NCBI RefSeq assembly: GCF_018742245.1
Contig: NZ_CP036132.1
Location: 2,289,001-2,353,000, forward strand
DNA from: Bacillus mycoides
GTDB taxonomy: Bacteria > Bacillota > Bacilli > Bacillales > Bacillaceae_G
Direction: 5' to 3'
Length of the DNA: 64,000 nucleotides
In this document: piece after piece, positions 16,826 through 24,298 of the stretch
Layout: each line of letters starts with the position of its first letter
Numbering within the stretch: the stretch's first letter is position 1
Program-made: the position numbers and the translations under genes
The notes under the pieces: model-generated
The model's input: only the letters and a program-made list of their open reading frames with translations
Told to the model about the DNA's origin: nothing
Database searches by the model: none

Positions 16826-17134
16826 ATGAATAATTTTCAACAAGAACTACAAGCGTTAAGCCTTAATGATTATCAGCCTGGAAATATTGTGTATTGGGAC
16901 CAGCAAAACCAATATCCATATTACTATATTGAAGATGCTGCTCGTCGCTGTGGTGGTTGTGGTCGCTGTGGTGGTTGTGGTCGCTGTGGTGGTTGTGGCG
17001 GTGGTGGTCGTTGTGGTGGATTCCGTTGTTTTGGTTGCTTCGGTTGCTTTAGTTGTTTTGGTTGTGGTGGTTGCTCTAATTGCTCTAATTGTTTTGATGG
17101 TTTTAATGGTACTACTGTAACATTTGAATATTGA
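16826..17134 (+). CDS. Heterocycloanthracin/sonorensin-type bacteriocin precursor (TOMM)
   Basis: 102-residue precursor of a thiazole/oxazole-modified peptide. Residues 1-41 form a Gln/Tyr-rich leader (start [17 protein letters not shown], ending with two Arg). Residues 42-91 are an array of 15 cysteines mostly at three-residue spacing (CGG, CGR, CFG, CFS, CSN). A short Thr-containing tail follows. This matches the heterocycloanthracin family of B. anthracis and B. cereus, whose cysteines are cyclised by a cyclodehydratase/dehydrogenase set encoded elsewhere in the genome. No such enzymes are in this window. GGAGG lies 8 bases before ATG 16826; ATG 16820 is too close to it. Flanked by repeat families A and B. 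Confidence 0.85.
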   Translation: MNNFQQELQALSLNDYQPGNIVYWDQQNQYPYYYIEDAARRCGGCGRCGGCGRCGGCGGGGRCGGFRCFGCFGCFSCFGCGGCSNCSNCFDGFNGTTVTFEY

Positions 17135-17145
17135 TAAGAGACAAA

Positions 17146-17186
17146 AGGAATCCATTTTGAAAAAAGATTGATCAAAACGGATTCCT
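17146..17186 (+). terminator. Hairpin after the bacteriocin precursor
   Basis: AGGAATCCATTTTGA (17146-17160) pairs with TCAAAACGGATTCCT (17172-17186). No T-run follows, so it may stabilise the mRNA 3' end rather than terminate. A similar, weaker motif occurs near 59635-59670. Confidence 0.6.
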
Positions 17187-17210
17187 ACTTTGTGAAGCAT
17201 TATACAATTT

Positions 17211-17325
17211 TTATAAAAAAGTGCTAACAAGTTTTCAAACGAACTTGCTAACACCTATACGAAATAGATATAAAATATCGCTGATATGTCGCTTGATAAA
17301 ACGATAATAATTAAGCACTTATAAT
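17211..17325. repeat. Intergenic repeat family A, copy 2 (full form)
   Basis: Contains a hairpin GTGCTAACAAGTT (17221-17233) / AACTTGCTAACAC (17242-17254), followed by the tract shared with copy 1 at 16117-16225. Confidence 0.65.
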
Positions 17326-17440
17326 GAATACTAGGTTTTTAGAAAAGAAACCACAAAATGTAATGTTTTATTTCATTATGAAAAGAAATTATTCTAATAG
17401 GTCGTTGTGCATCGGCTTCATAGGATAATCTCTTTTATGT

Positions 17441-18358
17441 TTATTTTTGTCGAGAATGTACTGTTAACTTTAGTTGTTCAATAAATTCTCGGGTAGCAGC
17501 GCACATGTATTTATCTTTTCTATAAATAAGTCCTATATCTATTGTTGGAGTGGGGTTTTCAATTTTAATAGATTGAATGTGTTCGCTTTGCAAAAAGTCT
17601 ATATAAGGTTTTGGTAATACTGTAATTCCCATACCTTTTGAGACCATTTGAATTAAAGATTCCATTGTACTAATCTCTAAAATTGGCTTTGGTTTAAAGT
17701 TAAAGTTTTGGCAATGAGATGTAATTAGTTCTGTTAAATGGAAATTTTTAGGGAGAAGAATTAAAGGATAGTCCTGTAATTCTTCAATAGATACATACTT
17801 ACGTTCAGTTAAAGAATGGCTGGTTGGTACAACTAATGTAAGTTCACTTTTATATAGTGGGATAGAAACAATCTCTTTATCTTGCACTGGGAGAAATGTA
17901 ATGCCAATATCTAATTCGTTTTGTAATAATTTTTCACGAATTTCTCCTGTACGAAGACCTAATACAGAAAGCTCAATATTAGGATATAAATTATTGAAAT
18001 TTAAAATGGCTGGTGGTAGTAAATAATTTACGACGGTTAACAATGAGCCGATTGTTAAGGATCCATGCTGTAATCCGTTTAAATCTTGAATGGCAGAACG
18101 GGCTTGTTCGACTTCATGAAAGATTGTTTTACTGTGCGATAATAAAACTCTTCCTGCTTCAGTTAAAGATATTTTTTTACCAATTCGATCGAAAAGTGGC
18201 ATGCCTACGTCATGTTCTAATGCACGTATTTGTTGACTTAGTGAAGGTTGTGAAATGTTTAATTTCTCAGCTGCTTTTGTAAAATGTAACTCTTTCGAAA
18301 CAGCTAAAAAGTATTCTAGTTGTCGTAATTCGATTGGAATCACCTCAAATTTAATCAT
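17441..18358 (-). CDS. LysR-family transcriptional regulator
   Basis: 305 residues from the ATG at 18358. The family's usual start (ELRQLEYFLAVSKELHFTKAAEKL) begins at residue 10, where the preceding codon is ATT. GAGGTG sits 6 bases before that ATT (18334), so the true start may be a rare ATT. The helix-turn-helix spans residues 10-68 and the effector-binding domain follows. It is divergent from gabT, with starts 116 bases apart, suggesting it regulates the gabT-MOSC pair. It is similar in type to GltC/CynR-like LysR proteins; effector unknown. Confidence 0.85.
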   Translation of the reverse strand: MIKFEVIPIELRQLEYFLAVSKELHFTKAAEKLNISQPSLSQQIRALEHDVGMPLFDRIGKKISLTEAGRVLLSHSKTIFHEVEQARSAIQDLNGLQHGSLTIGSLLTVVNYLLPPAILNFNNLYPNIELSVLGLRTGEIREKLLQNELDIGITFLPVQDKEIVSIPLYKSELTLVVPTSHSLTERKYVSIEELQDYPLILLPKNFHLTELITSHCQNFNFKPKPILEISTMESLIQMVSKGMGITVLPKPYIDFLQSEHIQSIKIENPTPTIDIGLIYRKDKYMCAATREFIEQLKLTVHSRQK

Positions 18359-18473
18359 AGGATATACCTATCATTATTATATAAATAATTGAATTGAACA
18401 ATGGTTTTATGAGATTTATAATCACTTTATCAGAAATGGATTGATTATAAAAATTAGATGAGGTGAAGCAGAA

Positions 18474-19799
18474 TTGTTGAAATCGAACGTATTACCAGGA
18501 AATTATTCACAAGTACTTCAAAAAAGGTATGAGGCGGCTGTACCGACAGGAATATATCATTTAACGCCTTTATATGTAAAAGAAGCAAGAGGAGCGATAA
18601 TTACAGATGTAGATGGAAATCAGTTTATTGATTTTGCTGGTGGAATTGGAATGCAAAATGTTGGTCATTGTCATCCGAAAGTTGTAAGAGCGGTACAAAA
18701 ACAAGCGGAATCATTTATTCACCCATGTTTTCATGTAACTCCATATGAAAATTACATTACTTTAGCAGAGAAAATTAATGAAAAAGTGCCAGGAACAAGT
18801 GAGAAAAAAACGATGTTTGCAAATAGTGGTGCGGAAGCGATTGAAAATGCTGTGAAGATCGCACGTAAAGTCACAGGGAGAAGTAAAGTAATCTCGTTTG
18901 AACGAGGATTTCATGGGAGAACATTAATGACGATGTCTTTATCGACCAAAGAAAATCCATATAAAGCAGGATTTGGTCCGTTCGTTTCAGACATGCATAT
19001 ATTGCCGTATCCGTACTACTACAGAGCTGAAGAAGGGGCTTCTCCTGAAGAAGTGGATTCTCAAGTCATCTATCAGTTTGACAAGTTTTTAGAAGAAGTA
19101 TCACCTGAAAAAGTAGCGGCAATCGTAATGGAACCAGTACAAGGAGAAGCTGGATTTATTGTTCCTTCTATTTTATTTGTAAAACGAATCCGGGAGATTT
19201 GTGATCAATATGGTATTTTAATGATAATGGATGAGGTGCAAACTGGATTTGGTCGAACTGGGAAATGGTTTGCAACGGAACATTTTCAAATAGAGCCTGA
19301 CATTATTACATTATCAAAATCAATAGCTGGAGGCTTACCATTAAGTGCAATTGTTGGCCGTGCGGAGTTGATGGATATTCCTGGGAGAGGGCAAATCGGT
19401 GGGACCTTTGCGGGAAGTCCATTATCATGTGCAGCCGGTCTTGCTGTATTTGAAATTATGGAAGAAGAAGATCTAGTTGAAAGAGCTCAGCAAGTTGGAA
19501 ATAGAATAATATCACATTTACATGAAATGCAATTGAAATACGAGGTCATAGGTGATGTTCGCGGAATTGGTGCAATGATTGCAATGGAACTTGTAACGGA
19601 TCGTATAACAAAAGAACCAGCAAAAGAACTAACATTAAAATTAATTGATGAATTCTGGAAGAATGGGCTTATAAGTATTGGAGCGGGGATATTTGATAAT
19701 GTACTACGCTTTTTACCACCTCTAGTTATCTCAAACGAAGAAATAGATAGAGGGTTTGAAATAATAAATGAGTCTTTTGAAAAGTTGTGCCGCAAGTAA
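18474..19799 (+). CDS. gabT: 4-aminobutyrate aminotransferase
   Basis: 441-residue class III PLP-dependent aminotransferase that moves the amino group of GABA to 2-oxoglutarate, giving succinate semialdehyde. Seen: the cofactor pocket NSGAEAIENAVK, FHGRT, the acidic EPVQGEAGF, MDEVQTGFGRTG, and the PLP lysine in TLSKSIAGGLPL. Tandem TTG codons at 18474/18477 serve as start, with GAGGTG about 8 bases upstream. The MOSC gene begins 14 bases after the stop, and the LysR gene is divergent. No gabD lies beside it. Ornithine aminotransferase or another omega-aminotransferase is a less likely alternative. Confidence 0.88.
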   Translation: MLKSNVLPGNYSQVLQKRYEAAVPTGIYHLTPLYVKEARGAIITDVDGNQFIDFAGGIGMQNVGHCHPKVVRAVQKQAESFIHPCFHVTPYENYITLAEKINEKVPGTSEKKTMFANSGAEAIENAVKIARKVTGRSKVISFERGFHGRTLMTMSLSTKENPYKAGFGPFVSDMHILPYPYYYRAEEGASPEEVDSQVIYQFDKFLEEVSPEKVAAIVMEPVQGEAGFIVPSILFVKRIREICDQYGILMIMDEVQTGFGRTGKWFATEHFQIEPDIITLSKSIAGGLPLSAIVGRAELMDIPGRGQIGGTFAGSPLSCAAGLAVFEIMEEEDLVERAQQVGNRIISHLHEMQLKYEVIGDVRGIGAMIAMELVTDRITKEPAKELTLKLIDEFWKNGLISIGAGIFDNVLRFLPPLVISNEEIDRGFEIINESFEKLCRK

Positions 19800-19813
19800 G
19801 AGGAGGGATTTGA

Positions 19814-20500
19814 ATGACTAAAGTATATGAAATCCTATCTTTAAATATAGGATTGCCAAAAGAGGTTATGTATGGTGGGAAGTTAATTCAAACAGGGATA
19901 AATAAAAAGCAAGTAAAGGAACCTGTTTTTTTATCATTTTTAAAGTTTAATGGAGATGGACAGGCGGATTTAGTTCATCATGGAGGGGTAGATAAAGCGG
20001 TTTGTGTTTATACTAGTGACCACTATCCGTACTGGGAAAAAGAATTGAATCAGGAACTTGTATATGGGGCTTTCGGTGAAAATATAACAGTAAGCGGAAT
20101 GCGTGAAGAAGATGTTTGTATTGGTGACACGTTTCAACTCGGAGAAGCGATTGTACAAGTAACGCAGCCAAGACAACCTTGTTTTAAATTAGCGAAGAAA
20201 TATAATATTCCAAAGCTACCATTATATTTTCAAGATACAGGATACACAGGTTTTTATTTTCGAGTATTAAAAGAAGGGTGGATATTACCGGTAGATACTT
20301 TGAAATTGTTGAGGCCTGATCCAAAAGGTGTGTCAATTTCGTTTGCGAATGGCATAATGCATAAAGAAAAACAAAACTCTGAAGGATTAAAAAGGATTTT
20401 AGAAGTAAATGCACTGTCTACTAGTTGGAGAAAGACGTTTGAAAAGCGTATTAGGGGTGAAGAAATAAGTACGAAGGAGCGACTTGAAGGAACAAAATAA
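19814..20500 (+). CDS. MOSC-domain protein (YiiM-like)
   Basis: 228 residues. The MOSC beta-barrel found in molybdenum cofactor sulfurase C-termini and YiiM is seen in DGQADLVHHGGVDKAVCVY, FGENITVSG, IGDTF and the conserved Cys of PRQPCFKLA, which would carry the sulfur or cofactor ligand. YiiM-type proteins reduce N-hydroxylated compounds with the molybdenum cofactor. GAGGAGG-type site upstream; gabT is 14 bases before, so probably one operon, although the metabolic link to GABA is not obvious. Confidence 0.85.
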   Translation: MTKVYEILSLNIGLPKEVMYGGKLIQTGINKKQVKEPVFLSFLKFNGDGQADLVHHGGVDKAVCVYTSDHYPYWEKELNQELVYGAFGENITVSGMREEDVCIGDTFQLGEAIVQVTQPRQPCFKLAKKYNIPKLPLYFQDTGYTGFYFRVLKEGWILPVDTLKLLRPDPKGVSISFANGIMHKEKQNSEGLKRILEVNALSTSWRKTFEKRIRGEEISTKERLEGTK

Positions 20501-20766
20501 TAAGTGAATAATATTTTTATAAATGGTGCATTTCTATTAGTAATAAGTTAATTAGAAAGCACCATTTGTATATAATAAACTTATTAATATTCAAAAATCT
20601 TTATATGAGTTTATTTGACTTATTTTTAAATAGTCAAAACAAAAAATAAATTAGACTATTTTTTTTTGTTTTATGATAATATATTGATTTGAAAGGCCTA
20701 TTATTCTAGGATTATAGGTCATATAAATATATCTAATTTAATGGAATCGACGTATGGAGGGACAAT

Positions 20767-21651
20767 ATGGAGAATGTTGATAATTTTGCAAATATTCTAT
20801 TAGAAGAACCGAAAAGAGGGCAGTTATTTCCTTTATTTGAAGAAGTGTTTGGGATTACAAGTCAAACATTGCATGATTTTTCAGCGAAAGGATATTGGGA
20901 TTATACATATAAAGCATTATCATTTTTACAAGATGATAAAGCGATTGCAAATGTTGCGGCATTTTCACTTCCGCTTTTAATTAATGGTGAAAAAATAAAT
21001 GCAGCGGGTATTCAATCAGTAATGACACATCCGAATTATCGTAGACGAGGATTAATGAAACAATTGTTTAGTAAGATGATAGAGGAAATTGATGAGCAAT
21101 GCGAGTGTGCGGTCTTGTTTACTGAAAATCCGGAACTATATAAACCATTTGGTTTTCAAATTGTGCAAGAATATTTGATGACAGTATCATACGAAAACAA
21201 GAGTGATAAAGATTCTCAACTTAAAAAGTTAGATTTTTATAATGAAGAGGATAGACAATTAATACATGAGATTATTGAAAATGGCCAAAGGCTTTCTAAT
21301 AAATTTTCAACGTTAAATTACCGCTCTTCGTTTTATTTAAATATGTATGATTCAACATGGAATGAAAACCTTTATTATTCAGAGAAATTAGATGCGCTGA
21401 TTGTTTTTACAGTAGAAAATCAAAAACTAAAATTATTTGGAGTATTTGCGCCGGTAATTCCGATTTTAGATGAATTATGTGAGGAAATCTCTGGGGAATT
21501 TACGGAGATTGAATTTTATTTCTACCCAGATCAATTAGGAATTGATGATGTACAATATACAGAATTACAGACTAGTAAGTATTTAATGGTTCGAAGTAAT
21601 AAAGAATTAGATTTTAAAGGTTATAAATTCCCGGTATTAACTGAGTTTTAA
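20767..21651 (+). CDS. GNAT acetyltransferase, Eis-like
   Basis: 294 residues. The N-terminal GNAT domain has the acetyl-CoA loop SVMTHPNYRRRGLMKQLF (about residues 84-101) and CAVLFTENPELYKPFGF. The C-terminal half is a second domain of the Eis/sterol-carrier-like type that builds the substrate cavity. Eis relatives acetylate aminoglycosides or other amines; substrate not known here. GGAGG is well placed. A short spacing to the next gene (33 bases) suggests cotranscription. Confidence 0.75.
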   Translation: MENVDNFANILLEEPKRGQLFPLFEEVFGITSQTLHDFSAKGYWDYTYKALSFLQDDKAIANVAAFSLPLLINGEKINAAGIQSVMTHPNYRRRGLMKQLFSKMIEEIDEQCECAVLFTENPELYKPFGFQIVQEYLMTVSYENKSDKDSQLKKLDFYNEEDRQLIHEIIENGQRLSNKFSTLNYRSSFYLNMYDSTWNENLYYSEKLDALIVFTVENQKLKLFGVFAPVIPILDELCEEISGEFTEIEFYFYPDQLGIDDVQYTELQTSKYLMVRSNKELDFKGYKFPVLTEF

Positions 21652-21684
21652 ATATGAATTTAAATGCTTTTTTATGGAGGAATT

Positions 21685-22281
21685 ATGAAAACATCATATA
21701 TACCAAATCATATTGAGCAACTTACTGTAATGAACGCACCTAAATTTTACAAACTTGAAGACAATGATACATTCATTGTCCATTCGAAAGAAGAAACAGA
21801 TTTTTGGCTGAAAACCCATTATGGTTTTGAAGTAATGAATGGCCATGTATTTTATGATGAGATAATGACAGATTTTCAGGCTGAAGTTCAATTGCGCATG
21901 AATCCAAATGCGACATACGATCAAGCGGGTTTATTTGTTATGATTTCTGAGAAGTGTTGGTTAAAAACATCTTTAGAATATATTCCTGAGGGCCCATCAC
22001 ATTTAGGTGCTGTCGTAACGAATAATGGCTATTCTGATTGGTCAACGCAAGACTATCCAAATGAGTTTGCTAAGCAACAATTAAATTTTCGAATTATTCG
22101 AAAATTTAGCGATTATACAATATATGTGAAAACGAGTCAGCGATGGGAACAAATAAGAATCGCTCATTTGATGGAGGACATAGGTAATGAGCCTGTTAAA
22201 ATTGGTTTTTATACGTGTAGTCCTTCTGAAAATAATGGATTCGAGACCGAGGTTTTCGATTTTAAAATTGAACAAATATAG
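21685..22281 (+). CDS. DUF1349-like beta-sandwich protein (YnaI-like)
   Basis: 198 residues with the concanavalin-like pattern of DUF1349 proteins: FWLKTHYGFEVMNGHVFYDE, then QAEVQLRMNPNATYDQAGLF, then WLKTSLEY and IGFYTCSP near the end. Members are thought to bind carbohydrate; no catalytic role is established. TATGGAGG precedes ATG 21685; an earlier ATG at 21664 lacks a site. Terminator follows. Confidence 0.75.
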   Translation: MKTSYIPNHIEQLTVMNAPKFYKLEDNDTFIVHSKEETDFWLKTHYGFEVMNGHVFYDEIMTDFQAEVQLRMNPNATYDQAGLFVMISEKCWLKTSLEYIPEGPSHLGAVVTNNGYSDWSTQDYPNEFAKQQLNFRIIRKFSDYTIYVKTSQRWEQIRIAHLMEDIGNEPVKIGFYTCSPSENNGFETEVFDFKIEQI

Positions 22282-22286
22282 ATGGG

Positions 22287-22323
22287 AAAACCGCATTCTT
22301 ACTAAATGAGAATGCGGTTTTTA
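22287..22323 (+). terminator. Rho-independent terminator
   Basis: AAAACCGCATTCT / AGAATGCGGTTTTT hairpin with T-run after the DUF1349-like gene. Confidence 0.85.
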
Positions 22324-22344
22324 TTAAGTTAAAGAGTATTCACA

Positions 22345-22388
22345 TCAACTGGCAGTGAAAATGCCTGGTAGATTAAAGTTCCATTTTA
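22345..22388. repeat. Possible degenerate repeat B end
   Basis: The tract from GGCAGTGAAAATG through GATTAAAGTTCCATTTTATTG resembles the 3' end of repeat family B (AATCAGTGGG...GATTAAAGTTTCACTTTAT) but is diverged. It could be the tail of an old copy. Confidence 0.3.
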
Positions 22389-22500
22389 TTGACTAAAAAT
22401 GATTTAAAACTTATCATTTAATAATGTTAAATATTAATTTACATAATATAATAGGACTAATGAAGAAATTAAAGACTATATCACTTAAATAAGGAGGAAT

Positions 22501-22527
22501 ATGAATTATTCAATGGTAATTTCATGA
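22501..22527 (+). CDS. Possible leader mini-ORF before the ABC exporter
   Basis: Eight codons (MNYSMVIS) preceded by the strong site AAGGAGGA at 22491-22498 (spacing short, 3 bases) and ending 16 bases before the ABC gene. Its stop is followed at once by the exporter's own AAGGAG. Position and size fit a translational attenuator of drug-exporter genes, as with the bmrB leader before bmrCD in B. subtilis. No convincing hairpin was found, so it could be incidental. Confidence 0.4.
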   Translation: MNYSMVIS

Positions 22528-22543
22528 AAAAAGGAGATTATGT

Positions 22544-24298
22544 ATGAAATCATTTCGCAAGTTGTTACAGTATTTAAAACCATACATGTTCTTCGCTATT
22601 ATTGGGCCGTTATTTATGGTACTTGAGGTTGCGATGGACTTAATTCAACCGACAATAATGCAACATATTATTGATGTTGGAATTGCAAACCGGGATTTGA
22701 ATTATGTAATAAAAATGGGGCTTCTTATGATAGGGGCAGCAGCGATCGGTTTAGTTGGAGGACTTGGTTGTATGATGTATTCTACAAAAGCTGCTGTTAA
22801 TTTCGCTACAGACATACGAAAAGATGTGTTTGCTAAAATAGAAACATTTTCCAGCAAAAATCGTGATTCATTTGGAACAGGTAAATTATTAACAATCGTG
22901 ACAAATGATATTACATCTATTCAAGCGGCAATGACGATGACGTTACGTGTACTTGTCCGTGGACCGTTATTATTTATTGGAAGTATCATTATAGTCTTTG
23001 TAACAGCGAGAGAACTATTTCCAATTTTACTTGTTGTGGTACCTGTTTTATTAGTTGCAATTGTATGGATTGCAGGTCAAGCGAGCGGTTCATTTAAACG
23101 AGTACAAGAAGCATTAGATAAAGTAAATACAAAGCTACAAGAAAATTTATCCGGTGTACGTGTTATAAAAGCATATGTAAGACAAAAATATGAAATCTCA
23201 CAGTTTGAGAAAGTTAATACAAGTTTAACTGAAATAAATATTCGTGCTATACAAATTATTTCATTGATGATGCCAATTATTATGCTAGTTGTAAATGGCG
23301 GGATTGTAGCAACTTTATGGATTGGTGGCGAGAAAGTTTTTAACGGTACACTCCAAGTAGGGGCCATTTTAGCTTTTATTAACTATTTAAATATCATTTT
23401 AATGTCACTTATGTCTATTAGTATGGTATTTATTCAAATTGCCCGTGCTTTTCCATCAGCTGATCGTGTGCAACAAGTCTTACATACTGAAGTTGATATT
23501 ACAACTGAAGGCGACGTATATGAACCAAAACAAGTGGGTGGTAATGTAGAGTTTAAAAATGTTAGCTATAGTTATACGAAAAATAATGAATATGTTTTAA
23601 AAGATATTTCATTTACTGTACGTAAAGGTGAAAAAATAGGGATTATTGGATCTACTGGGAGTGGTAAATCTACATTAGCAAAACTATTGCCACGACTTTA
23701 CGATGTTGATCAAGGTGAAGTATGTATAGACGATGTCAATGTGAAAGCATACGATTTACAAAAACTTCGTGCTTCAATTGGCTTCGTTCCACAAAAGGCA
23801 CTTCTCTTTTCAGGCAGTATAGAAGAGAATTTACGTTATGGTAAAGAAGATGCCACTTATGATGAATTGGAATTAGCATCTTCATCTGCTTGTGCGACTG
23901 AGTTTGTCAATAAGCTGGAAGACTCTTATCAATATAACTTAACACAAGGTGCAACCAATCTATCTGGCGGTCAAAAACAACGTATATCTATTGCAAGAGC
24001 CCTAGTGAGAAAGCCATCTATTCTTGTATTAGACGATTCTACATCGGCAGTTGATGCGAAGTCAGAAGCTGTAATACAAGAAGCATTAAGGACAAGGTAT
24101 AGTGGCACAACGACATTTTTAATTGCATCAAAAATATCTTCTATTATAGATGCTGATAAAATCCTCGTTTTGAATAACGGTGAATTAGTTGGAAATGGTA
24201 CGCATGAGGCTTTATTGGCAACTTGTGAAGTGTATCAGGAAATTTATCTTTCCCAAGGTGGTAGCCTGCAGCAAGAAGGAGGGGAAGAGCATGCGTAA
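22544..24298 (+). CDS. ABC exporter half-subunit with degenerate ATP site (YfiB/BmrC-like)
   Basis: 584 residues: an N-terminal six-helix exporter domain (about 1-310), then an ATPase domain. Walker A is GSTGSGKST and the signature is LSGGQKQRISIARAL. Walker B reads ILVLDDSTSA, with Asp where the catalytic Glu normally is, and the switch His is replaced (IASKISS instead of IAHRLS). Those changes mark the non-catalytic partner of heterodimeric multidrug exporters such as BmrC/D or TM287/288. It overlaps the next gene by 8 bases, so the two are cotranscribed and translationally coupled. Substrate unknown; likely drugs or peptides. Confidence 0.9.
   Translation: MKSFRKLLQYLKPYMFFAIIGPLFMVLEVAMDLIQPTIMQHIIDVGIANRDLNYVIKMGLLMIGAAAIGLVGGLGCMMYSTKAAVNFATDIRKDVFAKIETFSSKNRDSFGTGKLLTIVTNDITSIQAAMTMTLRVLVRGPLLFIGSIIIVFVTARELFPILLVVVPVLLVAIVWIAGQASGSFKRVQEALDKVNTKLQENLSGVRVIKAYVRQKYEISQFEKVNTSLTEINIRAIQIISLMMPIIMLVVNGGIVATLWIGGEKVFNGTLQVGAILAFINYLNIILMSLMSISMVFIQIARAFPSADRVQQVLHTEVDITTEGDVYEPKQVGGNVEFKNVSYSYTKNNEYVLKDISFTVRKGEKIGIIGSTGSGKSTLAKLLPRLYDVDQGEVCIDDVNVKAYDLQKLRASIGFVPQKALLFSGSIEENLRYGKEDATYDELELASSSACATEFVNKLEDSYQYNLTQGATNLSGGQKQRISIARALVRKPSILVLDDSTSAVDAKSEAVIQEALRTRYSGTTTFLIASKISSIIDADKILVLNNGELVGNGTHEALLATCEVYQEIYLSQGGSLQQEGGEEHA

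Noticed and set aside
16856..17254. Thr/Ala- and Val-rich open frames on both strands over the Cys-rich precursor
   Set aside because: They are shadows of the GGT/TGT repeats of the bacteriocin precursor and have no ribosome binding sites.
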